In this document: in pieces, positions 33,168 to 43,786 of the stretch
Numbering within the stretch: the stretch's first letter is position 1
Layout of the letters: the number at the start of each line of letters is the position of its first letter
Assembly: GCA_030407085.1 (NCBI GenBank)
Contig: CM059582.1
Span: forward strand, 138,808,501-138,872,500
Length of the DNA: 64,000 nt
From: Trichopria drosophilae
Taxonomy: Eukaryota > Arthropoda > Insecta > Hymenoptera > Diapriidae
Reading direction: 5' to 3'
Program-made: the position numbers and the translations under genes
Notes under the pieces: model-generated
The model's input: the letters and a program-made list of their open reading frames with translations, nothing else
Database searches by the model: none
Told to the model about the DNA's origin: nothing

Positions 33168-34429
33168 TTTTTCATAAATCATCACAACTACAAATATATT
33201 ATACGTTATTTACATTGTATACTCAACATATTTTGACAATTTCTGGTTATTAATCAAACTTTTGGTAAACATTTAAAAGCTTGCAATGAAATCTTATTAT
33301 AGCAACAATCATCATTTTAGTTGTTTTATGGAACTGTAAATAGTGAGATCGCCATGGAATAACAAAACGCAGGAATGCATTTTCGCATATAACATTGATT
33401 TGTAATAGAGAAAGTTAGTGTGGAGTATCAACCATACGTAAAATATAAAGAGAACCATAGACGCGGGAAGCGCCGGCGCCTGTGCTAGACAACGAGGCCC
33501 CGCGCCGCAGGGCCGTAGTCAACTCTCAAGCGGAGAGTGGCGTCGTGATTTTTTGTATCGTACATATTGTAAAAATAAAAGAACATCATTATGTTACTTC
33601 ACACCCGAGTACATGTAAAGGCAAATATAATAATAAGGCCGACGTTTAGTCATATATACATTATAATTTTAGGACTAACATAGATTAAGATGCTTTCAAT
33701 TGTTCAAGATGACCAAACAAGAAAATATTGAATACATTTTTTTACTAACACTAGCCAACTGGAACCCGCGTATAGTTTTAGGAATGCATTTATGTACGCA
33801 TATTGAAGGTGGTACGTCAATTTTTTTCAACTCCACCGGGCGTGTTACGGATGCTGGCTATGCGCCTAAGGCAACAATCCGTAAGCTCGATAATCGAGTC
33901 AATCAGGATGTTCAGAGCAAGCATTGTCCGCAAATTTCACATCTGACATGACTCAACACCGCGATAGCTGCACAGTGCGACCTAACTTTTGAATCATGAG
34001 TTACTCCGGATGTCCAGAGCTGGATCGTTCCACCTTCACGGACATAAACATATCAACACTTGGGTTACTCCGAACTCTTATCTACCGCAATAAAAGAACA
34101 TGAGATAGCTTCCCGAAATCCATAGCTTATAAAGTTTAAACGTCAATTCGCAGAATTGAGAATTGAGAATAAGGGAATGCGAGAATCCCATAGGGAAAGA
34201 ACTATTCGGAGATCAAGGAATACGAAACCTCCTCTCGACGGAACCGACCAATCGACAACGTAGATCGTAAAGATCTCGCGAGCCTAAAGAATCATCTCCA
34301 GCTCGGATGTTCCAAGTCCCAGGCTCAACCCGAATCATAGGACTGTCGAAAATCTCGTAAGATCACGGGCTCGTAACGTCAATAGTAGTCTTCGGCGACT
34401 GCTACCAGCAATTCTCCGCGAAATATTTT
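33168..34429. other. Non-coding flank, left reading
   Basis: Equivalent to 42557-43786. No gene or bounded element is recognised. It contains a GC-rich patch near 33470-33540. Many extra bases relative to the second reading. Confidence 0.5.
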
Positions 34430-35284
34430 AAAAATCACAAATAACGGTTCATAAAAGTTACAATTACAGGTGGGCCCACTCGTGTTTAAATTCATCGAAT
34501 AGATAATAATGATGGGAATGAATAATCGTACTAATTTTGAAAAAAAATCGGATAACAGGAAGGAACGGTGAAAATCACAAACAACGGTTCATAAAAGTTG
34601 CAATTACAGTTAGGCAACTCGTTTCTTTTTCTTGGAATAGTTAATAATGATGGACATGAATAATCCCCACTCATTTTCAAAAAATTCGGATGACAGGAAG
34701 GCAACGCTAGAGGGGGAAAACGATGAGAATCACACACAGCGGTTCATCAAATTTGTAAATACGATGAGGCCACTTGTTTTTTTTCTTCGAATGAGTTGAA
34801 AATAATGGTAATCAATAATCTTACTGATTTTGAGAAAAATTGAAATGAAACTCAGGCGCCGATAAAGTTAGGAAAAATGTGAAAAAAGGTGAAAATGGAC
34901 AAACAACGGTATAATAAAAGGTGTCATTACAGTTAGGCCACTAGTTTTTTCTTCGAATAGTTAATAATGATTGGCAATGAATAATCTGGGTCCATTTTCA
35001 AAAGATATCGAATGACAGAAAGGCACCACCAGCTGGAGATAATTATGTCGAAAAACAGTGAAAATAACAAACAACAGTTGATAAAAGTTACAATCACAGT
35101 TAGGCCACTCGTTTTTTCTTCGAATAGTTTTATAATAATGGCAATGAACAATTTGACCGATTTAAACAAAAAATCGGATAACCGGAAGGACACCGTTGGA
35201 GGTGGAAAAATATGCAAAAACGGTGCAAATCACAAACAACGCTTCATAAAAGTTGCATTTACAGTTATTCTACTCGTTTTTTTC
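34430..35284. repeat. ~160-bp tandem repeat, left reading, ends at the gap
   Basis: About five units of the family carrying TTCATAAAAGTTGCAATTAC, TTAGGCCACTCG and AATAGTTAATAATGATGG. Equivalent to 43787-44624. The sequence stops at the assembly gap inside the unit, after CGTTTTTTTC. Confidence 0.85.
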
Positions 35285-35784
35285 CCCCCCCCCCCCACCC
35301 CCCCCCCCCCCCACCCCCCCCCCCCCCCACCCCCCCCCCCCCCCACCCCCCCCCCCCCCCACCCCCCCCCCCCCCCACCCCCCCCCCCCCCCACCCCCCC
35401 CCCCCCCCACCCCCCCCCCCCCCCACCCCCCCCCCCCCCCACCCCCCCCCCCCCCCACCCCCCCCCCCCCCCACCCCCCCCCCCCCCCACCCCCCCCCCC
35501 CCCCACCCCCCCCCCCCCCCACCCCCCCCCCCCCCCACCCCCCCCCCCCCCCACCCCCCCCCCCCCCCACCCCCCCCCCCCCCCACCCCCCCCCCCCCCC
35601 ACCCCCCCCCCCCCCCACCCCCCCCCCCCCCCACCCCCCCCCCCCCCCACCCCCCCCCCCCCCCACCCCCCCCCCCCCCCACCCCCCCCCCCCCCCACCC
35701 CCCCCCCCCCCCACCCCCCCCCCCCCCCACCCCCCCCCCCCCCCACCCCCCCCCCCCCCCACCCCCCCCCCCCCCCACCCCCCA
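35284..35784. other. Assembly gap (500 N) rendered as a C15A pattern; not biological sequence
   Basis: A occurs at 35297 and at every 16th base through 35777 (31 times) with only C between, and no error in 500 bp. This is the pattern expected if 500 N are coded as the value 4 in 2-bit fields packed 16 per 32-bit word: each N sets the neighbouring field to C, and one field per word stays A. The rule also predicts that the last N reads A (35784 is A) and that the base before the gap reads C (35284; the homologous base 44624 is C). It then gives exactly 500 N at 35285-35784. Proline- or glycine-rich frames here are meaningless. Confidence 0.93.
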
Positions 35785-36974
35785 TCGGTGTGGATCCTAG
35801 TGCGCCTGTGATGCCCAGACATGCCATTCTTTGTATTTTGGTCAGCTCATTCAGGTTTCTCTTAACCTGCGTTGCTTTCCACCATACCACCGCCCCATAG
35901 GTTAGGACTGGTCGTACTATGCCGTGTACATCCAGTGTACGATCCACGGTTGGGTACCCCATTTCCTACCATAGGTTTTCTTATAGGCGAAGAGGGCTAT
36001 ATATGCCTTCTTCACCCTTTCTTTCAAGTTTAATTCCCAGTTAAGCTTGGAGTCTAGTATTACACCTAGATACTTGGTGCTGCTTTTCGTTTGAAGTTGG
36101 ACACCGCCCAACCTCGGCAAAGTAAAGGCGGGTATCTTCCTCCTGCTCGTAAACAGCACCAGCTCCGTCTTGGATGGGTTCACCGCCAAACCACATTCGC
36201 GAGCCCAGGCTTCTAACTTCTTCAAAGCTGTGTCCATCAGCTCACTGATTATGGGGAGATATTTTCCCGTCGTCATGAGTACAATATCATCGGCATAGGC
36301 CACCACCCTCATCCCCGTTCGGCCAAGGCATCTCAGGAGAGCAGCCACAGTAGGGGTGAAAGTACCCCACCCTGCGGAGTGCCCCTGCCCACCGTCCTGC
36401 ATATAAGCAGACGGTCGATCCACTTGGTGATAAAGGTCGGCGATTGCCTCCACCCTTCTAGTATTACCCCGTGTCTTAGGCAAGCCCTAAAGATTAACAC
36501 GAGTCGGGGTTCTAACGTTTCCACCATTTTTTGAAGCATAATAGGATATATGCCGTCTTCTCCTGGAGATTTAGAAGGTTTAAAGGACTCCAGTGCCCAC
36601 CTCACCTTTTCCTCATCTACAATCTCCCCGATTACCGATTCATCGATTTCTAAGTAGGGTGGGAAAATATCATGGTGAGTTCCCTCCCTACTTTACACCG
36701 GCTTGCTGCCTGGAAAATGCGTATCCATCAGCAAGTCTAAGGTTTCCTGACTATCTCCCGTCCATGTGCCGTCGCTTCTTTGCAGGAGTCCCGGTACGCT
36801 GGGATCCTTAGATAGAAGCTTGCGGAGCCTAGCAGCTTCCGCTGTGCTTTCTATCGCCTCACAGAAGCCTTGCCATGATCGGGTTTTCGCCCGTCTAATT
36901 TCGCTTTTGTATTCATTAAAGCTACTCCTATAAGCATCCCAGTCCTTCTGCTCCCCGCTCCACCTTGCTCTATT
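35785..36974 (-). pseudogene. R1/LOA-type LINE pol, second reading (start of right contig)
   Basis: Identical in content to 26351-27540 at a constant offset of 9434, including the internal RT deletion and the YADD box (about 36285). It begins mid-gene at the gap. Probably the same locus as the first reading, not a second copy. Confidence 0.85.
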
Positions 36975-38567
36975 AGAGAGCTGGCTCAAAAGCTCACGAC
37001 CTCCCATATTTCGGGGCAAATACAGTCGTTCACGGAAGATCTTGGATGCAAACAAGTCTCCCGATTTTGGGATTAGTATCGTTCGGCCCTCCACCAGCCA
37101 GTACGGAATGGGTTGGTCTCCATTTATATAAGAGGTGAATATTCGGGCTAGGTGTTGATGGACAGAAGTGAACATCTTCCACCAATAGTTGTTAATTCCA
37201 TCCCAGCCCGGCGAGGAGAAATTCCTCGCTCCTGTGATGGCATTTTTCACCTCTAATGCACTGACGGGTGGGCAATCTTCACTTTCTTGTGTGACTTCGT
37301 CGCACAACTCGGTGAAGATTTCAATACCTGGAGTGTCTGCATTAAGCCTAGATGTTTTCTCGTAGATGCTCCCCCAATTCCTCAACTGCGGTTATCGACG
37401 GAAACTCGCTTGAGGCTGCGATACGATGTTTGAAGAGGTTGGAAGGATTCGTCCAAAATATTGCATTTTGTCGAATTCCATCCTCCCGGCTTTGCACCCT
37501 CTTTTTGGCATCCGCCAGAACCCGAATTTTATCCGCCAAACGTTGCTTGATGTTGAGCAACTTCAGCTTGTTCAGTGTGTGATAGTACGTCCGCAGTTGT
37601 TGCGCGAACTTCTTGACTTTAACCGTAAATGAACGACCAGATGTTAAATAGTCGATCGCACGCTGAATTCAGGAAGCGAGTTTCCGTGTCAGTCGAATTT
37701 TGACGTTCAATTGAGACATGCATTTTGGAATCTGTCGACTCCCCGATGTCTGTGTCAGATTTCGTGGTCACCAGATCACTCGTAGCCTCATATACGGCAC
37801 AATTTACTTGCCACAGTTCGCAGTCATCCGGAAGAGCATCCAGAAAGTAGGCTATTTGCTCTATCTATTTCTCGTTGTTTAGGCAAAATTTTTGTTGTCA
37901 GATTTCGCCTAAACACGAGAGTCGTGCTTTCAAAATGTAGAGCATCTCTTCCAGCACCGCGTACGGGCTCAGTTGTTATTGCCCGCACATCCGTTACTGG
38001 TTGACAGTTGGGAATAACGAAACCTTTCCGCCTCAGGGAGGCCACATAATCTCTCAGATGTTGTTGAGAAAAGCGATCTGCCAGTTCGGGATGCATTACT
38101 GCAAACCGACTATGTATTCGCGCCATGTAGCCCCTCTGTTGCGGGCAGCTCTCCTCGTAGCAGCGCATTAGATCTTGCCTGAGATCCTCCGTGAAACCAG
38201 TGAAATCGTCCGTGGATATTAGCGGGTCGTCGTCCCGCGTGATCCGTTTCTCCCCTCCACCTCGGGACTGGGTTGGATCCGACGCAGCCCGATGGTCAGG
38301 AGCCCTGCGCGTTCTATTCCTAGTAACCGCAAATACAGGGAGTAGGGTGGTTAGTCCTACTCCCCGTTGTTGTGCCTCTCTTGTTTGTCTCTTACCTCGT
38401 CATCCCATGGGGTTGGTTACCCAATCTCTGGCAAGGTTGCTAAGAGTCCAGGGCCCACCGGCTATAATAAGCACACGTGGAGGTGAGAGTAGGCCATTTG
38501 GGAAGATAGGCTAAGATGCGGCTTTTTGCATAGCCGCATTGTGTTACGCATCATTCCCTTTGGGCCC
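36975..38567 (-). pseudogene. RLE-type LINE copy A, second reading
   Basis: Matches 27541-29134 at offset 9434 with essentially no differences, including the LIPKSGDL to IFRERLYLP internal deletion and the fusion to the R1/LOA LINE. Confidence 0.85.
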
Positions 38568-38841
38568 TTTTTGTTTTTTTTTTTTTGACGGAGGGGGGAA
38601 ATGCATTAGGCACCATAGGGGGTTGAAGATGTTGTGTAACCCCCCGTGTGTCGGACTCCCTCACCTTTGATGTTAACGGCAAGGTTTACCGACTAAAACC
38701 CTAACCTCCCTTGGCCCTCCAGAATCCACGTGTGCAGTCTGCAGTAGAAAAGTGGCTCCGATATCCATCTCCTCCGCTGCAGACTGCACCGGGCCATGTC
38801 GTTTGCAACTGTAACCACTCCCTCTACCATTGGGTAAGTGG

Positions 38842-41322
38842 TTACAGGATCTCGTGTGACCTCAGTAGACGGAGAGATCCCAGTAGCACTGCTTTCTGCA
38901 TTCGGCCTGCGATGGAATTTGCATGTTCTCGACAGGCCAGAATGCTTTTGATGTTTTGGAGGAAAGTTGGTCTCATTCCTCCCAGCACTCCAATTATCAG
39001 CACGACGAGCTTGATTTTGAATCCTCGATACAGCCTGCGAATCTCGAACAGGAGTTCCTGATATTTCATCCGTTTTTTGTCCTCTTTGCTGACTATATTT
39101 GTTTCTGCTGGTGCAGAAAACTCGATGACGAAGATGGATTTGTCATCGAAGTCAACAAGGACGATGTCAGGCTTATTGGTTGATATTTGCCTGCTCATCG
39201 GGAATGAGTAATTCCAGTATATTCGGCAAGACTCATTCCCGACTACGGATTCAATATCAGTGGGGACGTACGGCAAAACTGGGGTTGCATCAATACCATA
39301 AGTGCTGCGAAGATGGTAATACAGCACTCGAAGAGCCGCATTGTGACGTTCGATGTATGCTGAAACTGCATATATTGGACATGCTGCCAAAAGATGCATT
39401 AGTGTCTCAGCATGACATCTACACAATCTACAAAGCGTACTCCGTACCGCCTGGTGTAAGATGTTCTTGCGGTACGCTAAGGTATTGATGACCCCATCCT
39501 GGCACGCGAAGATAAAACCCTCGGTCTCGGATTTCAAGCCGGCTGATCTTAAGAAGGAGAAGGTCATCTCTGCCGACAAGCCAAGTTGTTGGACATTTCG
39601 AAAGAATTGTCCATGCAACGGCTTGTCGATATGCCTTCCCTCCAACATACGGAGTTGTTCCTTCCGTATGTTAGCCCTGAGACGCACTGGGCACAGATTG
39701 ATGACTGATTCAGCCTCCTGTGCACCACTACGTCCCACGTTGAAAACCAGACCGAGGTTTCGCGATGCTCGTTCCGCCGCGTTGTACAAAAACGCCCCCT
39801 TCCCCTGAATTTCATGCTGATGTACTAGCATCATCAGGGGATCCTCCGTTCGATTAATCACGTCGCAAGCTGATTCGAGAACCAATCGGTCATGCATACA
39901 CTCCAGGCTTAAAAGGCCACGACCTCCCATATTTCGGGGCAAATACAGTCGTTCCACGGAAGATCTTGGATGCAAACTGCGTTGCATACAAATCGTCTTC
40001 CGTGTGCTTCGGTCAAGATCCCTTAGCTCGTCAACGTTCCACTTCAGTGCTCCAAAAGAATAGAGCACTGGTGATACGGCCAACATATTCGTGGCTGCCA
40101 CCTTATTTCTCCCGGTCAATTCTGATGACCAGATCTGACGGAGAATGCGCCGGTATTTCTTAATGATGGTGGTTTTAGCAGCCTGCACATCCTGGACATG
40201 CCTTTGAGGTACGCCAAGGTATGTGTAGGCTTCTTCGGCGCTAAGGTGGCGGATGACATTTCCGTTGACGAGCTCCATATCGTTGTTATGGGAGCCTGAC
40301 CTTCCTCTGTGCAAATGAACGACTGCACATTTGTCCAATCCGAATTCCATACCGATATCTCTCGAGTATGTGAGGGCGATGTTCAGAGATCGATGTAATT
40401 GATCTTCGCCTGATGCGTATAATTTAAGATCATCCATATAGAAAAGATGGGTGATCTTATGTACACGTTCACCAGGCGGTCCACACATGTACCCTTGAGA
40501 TTTCCGGAGAGCAACGGATAGAGGCAATAGTGAGATGCAGAAGAGCAGAGGACTCAGAGAATCTCCCTGATAGACACCTCTTTGGAATTGAACCAGTCTA
40601 GACATGGTTCGACACTTGCCCGATGTCATGACAAAGCGTGTTTTCCAAAGAGGCATCAGGTCTTCTACAATTCTCACTATGTTTGGGTGGACATGAAGGC
40701 GTTTGAGCAACAAGCTTAAAAGCTCGTGCGATGTCGAGTCATACGCCTTCATGTAATCCAGCCAGACTATCGACAGGTTACGCTTGTACTGGACTGCGTC
40801 CTGACAAACACACCTGTCGATAAGCAAGTTGTCCCTGCAGTCGGATACACCCATTTTGCAGCCTCGTTGTTCTACTATCCGTTGCCACACCGGTTTCACG
40901 TATTTCTCAATACGTTCGTTCAAGATGTTAGTGAACAATTTGTATAACGTATTGAGACACGTGATCGGTCTATGGTTTCTCGGATCGGACAAGTCTCCCG
41001 ATTTTGGGATCAGTGTCGTTCGGCCCTCCACCAGCCAGTGCGGAATGGGTTGGTCTCCATTTATATAAGAGGTGAATATTCGGGCTAGGTGTTGATGGAC
41101 AGAAGTGAACTTCTTCCACCAATAGTTGTTAATTCCATCCCAGCCCGGCGAGGAGAAATTCCTCGCTCCTGTGATGGCATTTTTCACCTCTAATGCACTG
41201 ACGGGTGGGCAATCTTCACTTTCTTGTGTGACTTCGTCGCACAACTCGGTGAAGATTTCAATACCTGGAGTGTCTGCATTAAGCCTAGATGTTTTCTCGT
41301 AGATGCTCCCCCAATTCCTCAA
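38842..41322 (-). CDS. RLE LINE polyprotein: reverse transcriptase, CCHC finger, restriction-like endonuclease
   Basis: 826 codons open (displayed from a TTG at 41322; the true N-terminus lies in the upstream frame). RT at residues ~45-320: FSSPGWDGINNYWW (55-68), DPRNHRPITCLNTLYK (113-128), VWLDYMKAYDS with catalytic Asp (186-196), YQGDSLSPLLF (251-261), and FYMDDLKLYA (294-303). A CRLCRCHAETLMHLLAAC cluster at ~631-648 followed by an RH pair matches the CCHC knuckle that precedes the endonuclease in R2-like LINEs. At ~718, PDIVLVDFDDKSIFVIEFS gives the PD...E core of the restriction-like endonuclease. All RT catalytic residues are present, so this copy may be recent. A frame break against the upstream frame at 41285-41322 remains. 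Confidence 0.85.
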   Translation of the reverse strand: MRNWGSIYEKTSRLNADTPGIEIFTELCDEVTQESEDCPPVSALEVKNAITGARNFSSPGWDGINNYWWKKFTSVHQHLARIFTSYINGDQPIPHWLVEGRTTLIPKSGDLSDPRNHRPITCLNTLYKLFTNILNERIEKYVKPVWQRIVEQRGCKMGVSDCRDNLLIDRCVCQDAVQYKRNLSIVWLDYMKAYDSTSHELLSLLLKRLHVHPNIVRIVEDLMPLWKTRFVMTSGKCRTMSRLVQFQRGVYQGDSLSPLLFCISLLPLSVALRKSQGYMCGPPGERVHKITHLFYMDDLKLYASGEDQLHRSLNIALTYSRDIGMEFGLDKCAVVHLHRGRSGSHNNDMELVNGNVIRHLSAEEAYTYLGVPQRHVQDVQAAKTTIIKKYRRILRQIWSSELTGRNKVAATNMLAVSPVLYSFGALKWNVDELRDLDRSTRKTICMQRSLHPRSSVERLYLPRNMGGRGLLSLECMHDRLVLESACDVINRTEDPLMMLVHQHEIQGKGAFLYNAAERASRNLGLVFNVGRSGAQEAESVINLCPVRLRANIRKEQLRMLEGRHIDKPLHGQFFRNVQQLGLSAEMTFSFLRSAGLKSETEGFIFACQDGVINTLAYRKNILHQAVRSTLCRLCRCHAETLMHLLAACPIYAVSAYIERHNAALRVLYYHLRSTYGIDATPVLPYVPTDIESVVGNESCRIYWNYSFPMSRQISTNKPDIVLVDFDDKSIFVIEFSAPAETNIVSKEDKKRMKYQELLFEIRRLYRGFKIKLVVLIIGVLGGMRPTFLQNIKSILACREHANSIAGRMQKAVLLGSLRLLRSHEIL

Positions 41323-42118
41323 CTGCGGTTATCGACGGAAACTCGCTTGAGGCTGCGATACGATGTTTGAAGAGGTTGGAAGGATTCGTCCAAAATATTG
41401 CATTTTGTCGAATTCCATCCTCCCGTCTTTGCAGCCTCTTTTTGGCATCCGCCAAAGCCCGAATTTTATCAGCCAAACGTTGCTTGATGTTGAGCAACTT
41501 CAGCTTGTTCAGTGTGTGATAGTACGTCCGCAGTTGTTGTGCGAACTTCTTGACTTTAGCCGTAAATGAACGGCCAGATGTTAAATAGTCGATCACACAC
41601 TGAATTCGGGAAGCGAGTTTCCGTGTCATTCGAATCTTGCCGTTCAATTGAGACATGCGTTTTGTAATCTGCCGACTCCCCGATATCTGTACCAGATTTC
41701 GCGGAATCACCAGATCACTTGCAGCCTCGTAAACGGCACAATTGACTTGCCACAGGTCGCAGTCATCTGGAAGAGCATCCAGAAGTAGGCTATTTGATCT
41801 GTCTATTTCTCGTTGCCTAGGCAAAACTTTCGTTGTTAAATTCTGCCTAAACACGAGTGTCGTGCTTTCATAATGTGGAGCATCTCTCCCAGCACCGCGT
41901 ACGGGCTCAGTTGTTATTGCCCGCACATCCGGTACCGGTTGACTGCTGGGAACAACGAAACCCGTCCGCCTCAGATAGGCCACATAATCTCTCAGTTGTT
42001 GTTGAGAAAAGCGATCTGCCAGTTCGGGATGCATTACTGCAAACCGACTGTGCATTCGCGCCATGTAGCCTCTCTGTTGCGGACAGCTCTCCTCGTAGCA
42101 GTGCATTAGATCTTGCAT
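41285..42118 (-). CDS. RLE LINE N-terminal region
   Basis: 277 codons preceding and overlapping the RT frame by 38 bp. The protein starts with a Trp/Cys-bearing helical region (CYEESCPQQRGYMAR, then HPELADRFSQQQLRDYV) of the kind found at the N-terminus of Dong/R2-like LINEs in place of, or next to, DNA-binding fingers, then a basic segment. It ends at EELGEHLRENI, one nucleotide out of register with the RT frame. The same break exists in copy A. Sequence upstream to about 42270 is also coding-like, so the true start may lie further up. I see no CCHH finger. Confidence 0.7.
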   Translation of the reverse strand: MQDLMHCYEESCPQQRGYMARMHSRFAVMHPELADRFSQQQLRDYVAYLRRTGFVVPSSQPVPDVRAITTEPVRGAGRDAPHYESTTLVFRQNLTTKVLPRQREIDRSNSLLLDALPDDCDLWQVNCAVYEAASDLVIPRNLVQISGSRQITKRMSQLNGKIRMTRKLASRIQCVIDYLTSGRSFTAKVKKFAQQLRTYYHTLNKLKLLNIKQRLADKIRALADAKKRLQRREDGIRQNAIFWTNPSNLFKHRIAASSEFPSITAVEELGEHLRENI

Positions 42119-42503
42119 GAGATCCTCCGTCCACTGAAATCGTCCGTGGGCATGTTGGGGTTGTTGTCCCGGGACACCCGTTTCGGCCCCTCGACCTCGG
42201 GACTGGACTGCATCCGAAGCAGCCCGATGGTCAGGAGCCCTGCGCGTTGCATTTCTTGTAACCGCATGTACAGGAAGTAGGGTGGTTGGCCCTACCCCCC
42301 GTTGTTATGCCTCTCTCGTTTGTCTCTTACCTCGCCATCCACTGGGGTTGGTTACCCAATCTCTGGCAAGGTTGCTAAGAGTCCAGGGCCCACCGGCTTT
42401 AATAAGCACACGTGGAAGTGAGAGTAGGCCATTTGGGAAGATAGGCTAAGATGCAGCTTTTTGCATAGCCGCATTGTGTTACGCATCATTCCCTTTGGGC
42501 CCC

Positions 42504-42556
<53 letters not shown>
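42504..42556. repeat. (ATT)n microsatellite flanking the LINE
   Basis: About 16 clean ATT units directly upstream of the LINE 5' end. Likely the insertion target. Confidence 0.9.
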
Positions 42557-43786
42557 TTTTCATAATCATCACAACTACAAATATATTATACGTTATTTAC
42601 ATTGTATACTCAACATATTTTGACAATTTCTGTTATTAATCAAACTTTTGGTAAACATTTAAAAGCTTGCAATGAAATCTTATTATAGCAACAATCATCA
42701 TTTTAGTTGTTTTATGGAACTGTAAATAGTGAGATCGCCATGGAATAACAAAACGCAGGAATGCATTTTCGCATATAACATTGATTTGTAATAGAGAAAG
42801 TTAGTGTGGAGTATCAACCATACGTAAAATATAAAGAGAACATAGACGCGGGAAGCGCCGGCGCCTGTGCTAGACAACGAGGCCCCGCGCCGCAGGGCCG
42901 TAGTCAACTCTCAAGCGGAGAGTGGCGTCGTGATTTTTTGTATCGTACATATTGTAAAAATAAAAGAACATCATTATGTTACTTCACACCCGAGTACATG
43001 TAAGGCAAATATAATAAGGCCGACGTTTAGTCATATATACATATAATATAGGACTAACATAGATTAAGATGCTTTCAATTGTTCAAGATGACCAAACAAG
43101 AAAATATTGAATACATTTTTTTACTAACACTAGCCAACTGGAACCCGCGTATAGTTTTAGGAATGCATTTATGTACGCATATTGAAGGTGGTACGTCAAT
43201 TTTTTTCAACTCCGGGCGTGTTACGGATGCTGGCTATGCGCCTAGCAACAATCCGTAAGCTCGATAATCGAGTCAATCAGGATGTTCAGAGCAAGCATTG
43301 TCCGCAAATTCATCTGACATGACTCACCGCGATAGCTGCACGTGCGACCTAACTTTTGAATCATGAGTTACTCCGGATGTCCAGAGCTGGATCGTCCACC
43401 TTCACGGACATAAACATATCAAACTTGGGTTACTCCGAACTCTTATCTACCGCAATAAAAGAACATGAGATAGCTTCCCGAAATCCATAGCTTATAAATT
43501 AAACGTCAATTCGCAGAATTGAGAATTGAGAATAAGGGAATGCGAGAATCCCATAGGGAACGAACTATTCGGAGATCAAGGAATACGAACCTCCTCTCGA
43601 CGGAACCGACCATCGACACGTAGATCGTAAAGATCTCGCGAGCCTAAAGAATCATCTCCAGCTCGGATGTTCCAAGTCCAGGCTCAACCCGAATCATAGG
43701 ACTGTCGAAAATCTCGTAAGATCACGGGCTCGTAACGTCAATAGTAGTTTCGGCGACTGCTACCAGCAATTCTCCGCGAAATATTT
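42557..43786. other. Non-coding flank, no gene seen
   Basis: Mixed AT-rich DNA with a GC-rich patch at 42845-42905. No coding similarity, TIR or LTR is recognised. The better reading of 33168-34429. Confidence 0.5.

Larger units (their letters stand above)
38568..42503 (-). mobile_element. RLE-type LINE (Dong/R4-like), copy B, near full length
   Basis: About 3.9 kb on the minus strand: 5' start GGGCCCAAAGGG at 42503, 5' UTR, two overlapping frames (42118-41285 and 41322-38842), 3' UTR of about 260 bp and an A-tail at about 38568-38584. Immediately downstream (lower coordinates) copy A begins with the same GGGCCC, so the two copies are head to tail. The upstream side is (ATT)n, i.e. TAA repeats, which is the target of Dong elements. 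The clade call is inference from the RT, RLE and target. Confidence 0.82.

Noticed and set aside
35012..35962. Long Pro/His/Thr-rich and Gly/Trp/Val-rich open frames
   Set aside because: They are translations of the C15A artefact in six frames; the underlying bases are an assembly gap.
38842..42118. R2 element inserted in 28S rDNA
   Set aside because: The domain order is R2-like, but the flanks are ATT repeats and another LINE, with no rRNA sequence.
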